Below, piece after piece: positions 60,447 to 64,000 of a stretch of 64,000 bases of DNA. Position 1 is the first letter of the stretch, and each line of letters starts with the position of its first letter. The DNA is taken from NCBI RefSeq assembly GCF_042850945.1, contig NZ_AP031496.1, positions 5,766,001-5,830,000 on the forward strand, in the 5' to 3' direction. A program made the translations under genes and the position numbers. The notes beneath the pieces were generated by a model that had not been told where the DNA came from, did no database searches, and saw only the letters and a program-made list of their open reading frames with translations. The stretch comes from Halioxenophilus aromaticivorans. GTDB lineage: Bacteria > Pseudomonadota > Gammaproteobacteria > Pseudomonadales > Cellvibrionaceae.

Positions 60447-61943
60447 ATGCGACGGCTTTTTACCGCCACAGTACTGCTTGCTGTTGGCTTAGGCGCTGGC
60501 TATTTTGCTGCGCAACTTCAACCCGGCAACCACAACGGCGACACCCCAACCTCCGTCAAGCCCCTTTACTGGACGGCACCCATGGACCCCGATTACCGAC
60601 GGGATGCTCCAGGCAAATCGCCCATGGGCATGGATTTGATTCCGGTGTACGACGAGGCTGCAGAAACAGAGCAACCCGGCACCGTTGCTATATCACCCAC
60701 GGTGGTCAATAACCTGGGCGTGCGTACCGCTGAAGTGGGCTTAAAGGCGCTCAACCCCAGTATCAAAACCGTGGGCATTGTGCAGTACGACGAACAGCAA
60801 CTAGAACACCTACACCCCCGGGTAGCCGGTTGGATAGAGCAGTTGTTTGTGCAATCCACCGGCGACACCGTAGAACAAGGGCAGCCGCTGTTTTCTCTCT
60901 ACTCACCGGATTTGGTGTACGCACAAGAGGACTTACTGCAAGCGGTAAACCAGGAAAACGCTCGGCTGGTAAAAGCCGCCGAGGCGCGTATGCGGGCGCT
61001 GAAAATACCGGAGTCGCTCATTCGGCAGGTGCGCAGCCAGCGTAAGGTTCAACAACGGGTCACCTTCTACGCTCCCAAGAGCGGGGTGTTGGATAACCTA
61101 AATGTACGCGAGGGTTTTTACGTGGAACCGGGGCTGCAGTTGATGTCCATTGCCACCTTGGATACCGTTTGGGTTGAGGCAGAAATCTTTGCCCAGCAGT
61201 CGCAACGGGTACAAGTCGGCCTACCGGTTACCATGACCCTAGATTACACCTCGGCGCGGGAGTGGGCCGGCAGCGTTGATTATATTTACCCACAATTGGA
61301 CCAACAAAACCGCAGCGTACGCCTGAGACTGCGCTTTACCAACCCCGATGCAACCCTAAAACCGGGCATGTACGCCAGGGTCACCATTGCCCAAAACCAG
61401 GCGCCGGTTCTGGCGGTGGCCAAAGAAGCCATTATCCGTACCGGTAACCAAAACCGCGCTGTGCTGCAGTTGAGCCCGGGTCAGTTCAAATCCGTCGCCG
61501 TCACCCTGGGGGCCAGTGACCAGTACTATTTTGAAATCTTGGATGGCTTAGCCGCCGGCGACACGGTGGTCACCTCGGCGCAATTTTTATTGGATTCTGA
61601 ATCCAGTAAAAGCTCCGATTTTTTACGCATGGCAAGTACCCAGGCGCGCAAAGCAACTGAAAAAGCGGTGCAAAGTGCGGCGGTAATGGGCCAGGTTAAC
61701 GACGTCAACCCAGCCGATAAAACCGTAAACATCAGCCGCGGGCCCATTGAAAAATGGAACCGGCCACCGGCCACCATGGACTTTACCGTGGCAGACAATA
61801 TCGATTTCGATTTATTAATGCCCGGCAGCAACGTGCATTTTGTGTTTGAGATTCGCGCTGGGGATTTTGTTATTACCCAAGTTCACCCAATGGCGAAAAT
61901 GGTAGAACCCACCACGCAGCACGAGGGCCATCAGCATGATTGA
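60447..61943 (+). CDS. cusB: CusB-like RND periplasmic adaptor with fused CusF-like domain
   Basis: A 498-residue membrane-fusion protein. A signal/anchor segment is at 1-24. A heavy-metal-binding domain at about 40-69 (YWTAPMDP, then PGKSPMGMDLIPVYD) has lost the usual cysteines. A barrel-sandwich/hairpin core follows (HPRVAGWIEQL, YSPDLVYAQEDLL). The C-terminal 412-482 region resembles CusF. There, R431, R439 and A442 fall where CusF has its His, Trp and first Met, and only M444 matches a ligand. It links CusA to an outer-membrane channel. The stop overlaps the cusA start by eight bases. Confidence 0.9.
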   Translation: MRRLFTATVLLAVGLGAGYFAAQLQPGNHNGDTPTSVKPLYWTAPMDPDYRRDAPGKSPMGMDLIPVYDEAAETEQPGTVAISPTVVNNLGVRTAEVGLKALNPSIKTVGIVQYDEQQLEHLHPRVAGWIEQLFVQSTGDTVEQGQPLFSLYSPDLVYAQEDLLQAVNQENARLVKAAEARMRALKIPESLIRQVRSQRKVQQRVTFYAPKSGVLDNLNVREGFYVEPGLQLMSIATLDTVWVEAEIFAQQSQRVQVGLPVTMTLDYTSAREWAGSVDYIYPQLDQQNRSVRLRLRFTNPDATLKPGMYARVTIAQNQAPVLAVAKEAIIRTGNQNRAVLQLSPGQFKSVAVTLGASDQYYFEILDGLAAGDTVVTSAQFLLDSESSKSSDFLRMASTQARKATEKAVQSAAVMGQVNDVNPADKTVNISRGPIEKWNRPPATMDFTVADNIDFDLLMPGSNVHFVFEIRAGDFVITQVHPMAKMVEPTTQHEGHQHD

Positions 61944-64000
61944 GGCCATTATTCGCGCCGCCATCGCCAACCGGTTTCTAGTGCTATTGGCCACCGCAAT
62001 TACTATTGCTGTGGGTTTAATGGCGGTAAAAAATACGCCGGTGGATGCCATTCCCGATTTATCCGATGTGCAGGTGATTATTAAAACCCGCTACCCCGGC
62101 CAGGCGCCCAAGGTGGTGGAAGATCAAGTCACCTATCCACTTACCACCGCCCTGCTTTCGGTGCCCGGCGCCAAAACCGTGCGCGGCTTTTCGTTTTATG
62201 GCGACAGCTACATCTACGTCATTTTTGACGATGATACCGACCTCTATTGGGCCCGGGCCCGGGTGCTGGAATATCTTAACCAAGTAACCCTGCCCAGTGC
62301 CGCCAAACCACAGCTGGGGCCGGATGCCACCGGAGTGGGTTGGGTTTACCTTTATGCATTGAGTGACCCCACCGGGCAATACGATTTGGCCCAACTGCGC
62401 AGCTTGCAAGATTGGTTTTTAAAATACGAATTACAAACCGTTCCCGGCGTGGCGGAAGTGGCCACCGTGGGCGGCATGGTGAAACAATACCAAGTAGAGG
62501 TGGACCCCCTCAAACTGCGCGCCTTTAACATCCCTTTGGCCCACATTCATACGGCAATCACCAACGCCAACCAAGAGGTCGGTGCGTCAGTGGTAGAGAT
62601 GGCCGAGGCGGAATATATGGTGCGCGCCACCGGCTACATTCAAACCATCGCAGACCTAGAAACCATTCCCCTGGGTATTAATAACCAGGGCACACCGTTG
62701 TTGTTAAAAGACATAGCTGATGTTCGCACCGGCCCAGCCCAACGCCGCGCCATCGCCGAGCTTAACGGCCAAGGCGAAACTGTGGGCGGGGTTGTGGTAA
62801 TGCGCTTTGGCGAGAACGCCCAGCAAACCATAGATGGCGTCAAACAAAAACTGGCCAGTTTAACATCCAGTTTACCTGCCGGCGTAGAGATAACACCGGT
62901 CTACGACCGCTCCCATTTAATTCAGCGCGCGGTACAGAACCTTTGGCACAAGCTGGCCGAAGAAATAGGCTTAGTGGCGCTGGTTTGTGCCGTGTTTTTA
63001 TTGCACCTGCGTTCGTCGTTGGTGGCCATTATCAGTTTGCCGGTGGCGATTTTAATAGCGTTTATCGTGATGCAATGGCAGGGCGTGAATGCCAATATCA
63101 TGTCGCTGGGTGGCATCGCCATTGCCGTGGGCGCCATGATCGACGGCGCCATAGTGATGATAGAAAACCTGCACAAGCATTGCGAACAAACGCCACTCAC
63201 CAAACACAACCGCTGGCAGGTGGTTAGCCGAGCGGCCCAGGAAGTGGGGCCGTCGCTATTTTTTAGCTTGCTGATTATCACCGTCAGCTTTGTGCCAGTA
63301 TTTGCGCTGGAGGCCCAGGAAGGCCGCATGTTTTCGCCATTAGCCTACACCAAAACCTACGCCATGGCGGCGGCAGCAGTCCTGGCCATTACCTTGGTAC
63401 CGGTACTGATGGGCTATTTTGTGCGCGGTAATATTTTGCCCGAGAATAAAAACCCGGTTAACAAAGTTTTATTGGCGCTGTACCGGCCGGTGTTGCGAGC
63501 GGTGCTGCATTACCCGAAAACCACGGTGGCGTTATCGCTATTGGTGCTGGCTAGCAGTTGGTGGCCTCTGCAACATCTTGGTAGTGAATTTATTCCGGAT
63601 TTAGACGAGGGCGATTTAATGTACATGCCCAGCACCTATCCGGGGGTTTCCATTGGCCAAGCGAGGCAAATTTTACAGCAAACCGACAAACTGATTAAAA
63701 CCCTGCCAGAGGTAGACACCGTGTTTGGCAAAATAGGCCGCGCCAACACCGCCACCGATCCAGCCCCGCTCACCATGATTGAAACGTTCATCCAGTTTAA
63801 ACCGCAATCGCAATGGCGTGCCGGGAAAACCAAACAGGATTTAATCGATGAATTAAACCAAAGGGTGCAACTACCCGGCTTAACTAACGCCTGGGTACAG
63901 CCCATTAAAACACGCATCGATATGTTGGCCACCGGAATAAAAACACCGCTGGGCATTAAAGTGGCCGGCCCGGACATCAACCAAATACAAACCATTGGTA
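61936..64000 (+). CDS. cusA: CusA-like heavy-metal RND efflux pump, 5' part
   Basis: The frame starts at the ATG at 61936 (MIEAIIRAAIANR), overlapping the cusB stop, and stays open to the right edge of the window (688 codons). A full protein would be over 1000 residues. The first membrane helix is followed by the family sequence NTPVDAIPDLSDVQV and YPGQAPKVVEDQVTYPL. The proton-relay helix reads GGIAIAVGAMIDGAIVMIEN. It exports monovalent or divalent metal ions (Cu/Ag or Co/Zn/Cd-type) in exchange for protons. A matching outer-membrane factor gene is not in the window; usually cusC lies beside it, so it may be beyond the edge. Confidence 0.95.
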   Translation, partial: MIEAIIRAAIANRFLVLLATAITIAVGLMAVKNTPVDAIPDLSDVQVIIKTRYPGQAPKVVEDQVTYPLTTALLSVPGAKTVRGFSFYGDSYIYVIFDDDTDLYWARARVLEYLNQVTLPSAAKPQLGPDATGVGWVYLYALSDPTGQYDLAQLRSLQDWFLKYELQTVPGVAEVATVGGMVKQYQVEVDPLKLRAFNIPLAHIHTAITNANQEVGASVVEMAEAEYMVRATGYIQTIADLETIPLGINNQGTPLLLKDIADVRTGPAQRRAIAELNGQGETVGGVVVMRFGENAQQTIDGVKQKLASLTSSLPAGVEITPVYDRSHLIQRAVQNLWHKLAEEIGLVALVCAVFLLHLRSSLVAIISLPVAILIAFIVMQWQGVNANIMSLGGIAIAVGAMIDGAIVMIENLHKHCEQTPLTKHNRWQVVSRAAQEVGPSLFFSLLIITVSFVPVFALEAQEGRMFSPLAYTKTYAMAAAAVLAITLVPVLMGYFVRGNILPENKNPVNKVLLALYRPVLRAVLHYPKTTVALSLLVLASSWWPLQHLGSEFIPDLDEGDLMYMPSTYPGVSIGQARQILQQTDKLIKTLPEVDTVFGKIGRANTATDPAPLTMIETFIQFKPQSQWRAGKTKQDLIDELNQRVQLPGLTNAWVQPIKTRIDMLATGIKTPLGIKVAGPDINQIQTIG

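Overview
The window reads as the chromosome of a Gram-negative, aerobic, heterotrophic gammaproteobacterium. The evidence is a periplasmic fatty-acid cis/trans isomerase, a FadL-type porin, lipoproteins, a Cus-type RND metal efflux system, a glycine cleavage locus, GlcNAc and ribose catabolism, and several very large c-di-GMP proteins. Gene content and style fit a marine Cellvibrionales-like bacterium (inference only; there is no rRNA or marker gene here). I recognised no tRNA, rRNA, CRISPR array or insertion sequence.

Layout. (1) Positions 271-11265, all on the minus strand: a tightly packed ten-gene defence operon. In transcription order it is an HTH regulator, hsdR, an ABC/OLD-like ATPase with a TOPRIM-like tail, hsdM, hsdS, then a three-gene ABC-three-component (ABC-3C) module (HNH effector, small middle component, DUF2326 ATPase), a DUF3800 protein and a small RelE/BECR-like protein. 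Gaps run from a 4-base overlap to 9 bases. A symmetric three-part palindrome (11402-11467) lies upstream of the first gene. (2) 11.8-17.5 kb: housekeeping genes (VIT-type metal transporter, ybaK, DUF2892, an undecaprenyl-phosphate sugar transferase, pyk, DUF1232). (3) 17.7-25.3 kb: a secreted M3 peptidase, a LysR regulator divergent from gcvT-gcvP with a clear operator dyad between them, and a small conserved-looking ORF. (4) 25.3-31.8 kb: a BarA-like hybrid kinase and a REC-PAS-GGDEF-EAL protein. (5) 32.5-38.0 kb: a YdeP-type molybdopterin oxidoreductase, a DUF2959 lipoprotein and cti. (6) 38.1-43.8 kb: rbsC-rbsA-rbsB and rbsK, separated by about 1.2 kb of more AT-rich DNA with two unrecognised small genes. 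(7) 44.2-50.6 kb: FadL-type porin, yaiI, an amidohydrolase, a decaying DUF3291 pseudogene whose lesions can be read, two small exported proteins, and gpx with its OhrR-type regulator. (8) 50.7-56.6 kb: a bacteriophytochrome photosensory core with no output domain, 28 bases downstream of a 1483-residue CheB-CheR-PAS-GGDEF-EAL protein. (9) 56.9-59.9 kb: an operon of a sulfite-oxidase-fold/pentapeptide-repeat fusion, a BadF-type GlcNAc kinase and nagA. (10) 59.9-64.0 kb: a His/Cys-rich exported protein, a cusB with a fused CusF-like domain, and cusA running off the right edge.

The strongest candidates for unusual biology are the composite defence operon, the split phytochrome/c-di-GMP pair, the molybdopterin-pentapeptide fusion in the GlcNAc operon, and the CusB-CusF fusion whose copper ligands look eroded. 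All functional statements are from reading translated sequence; no database search was run.
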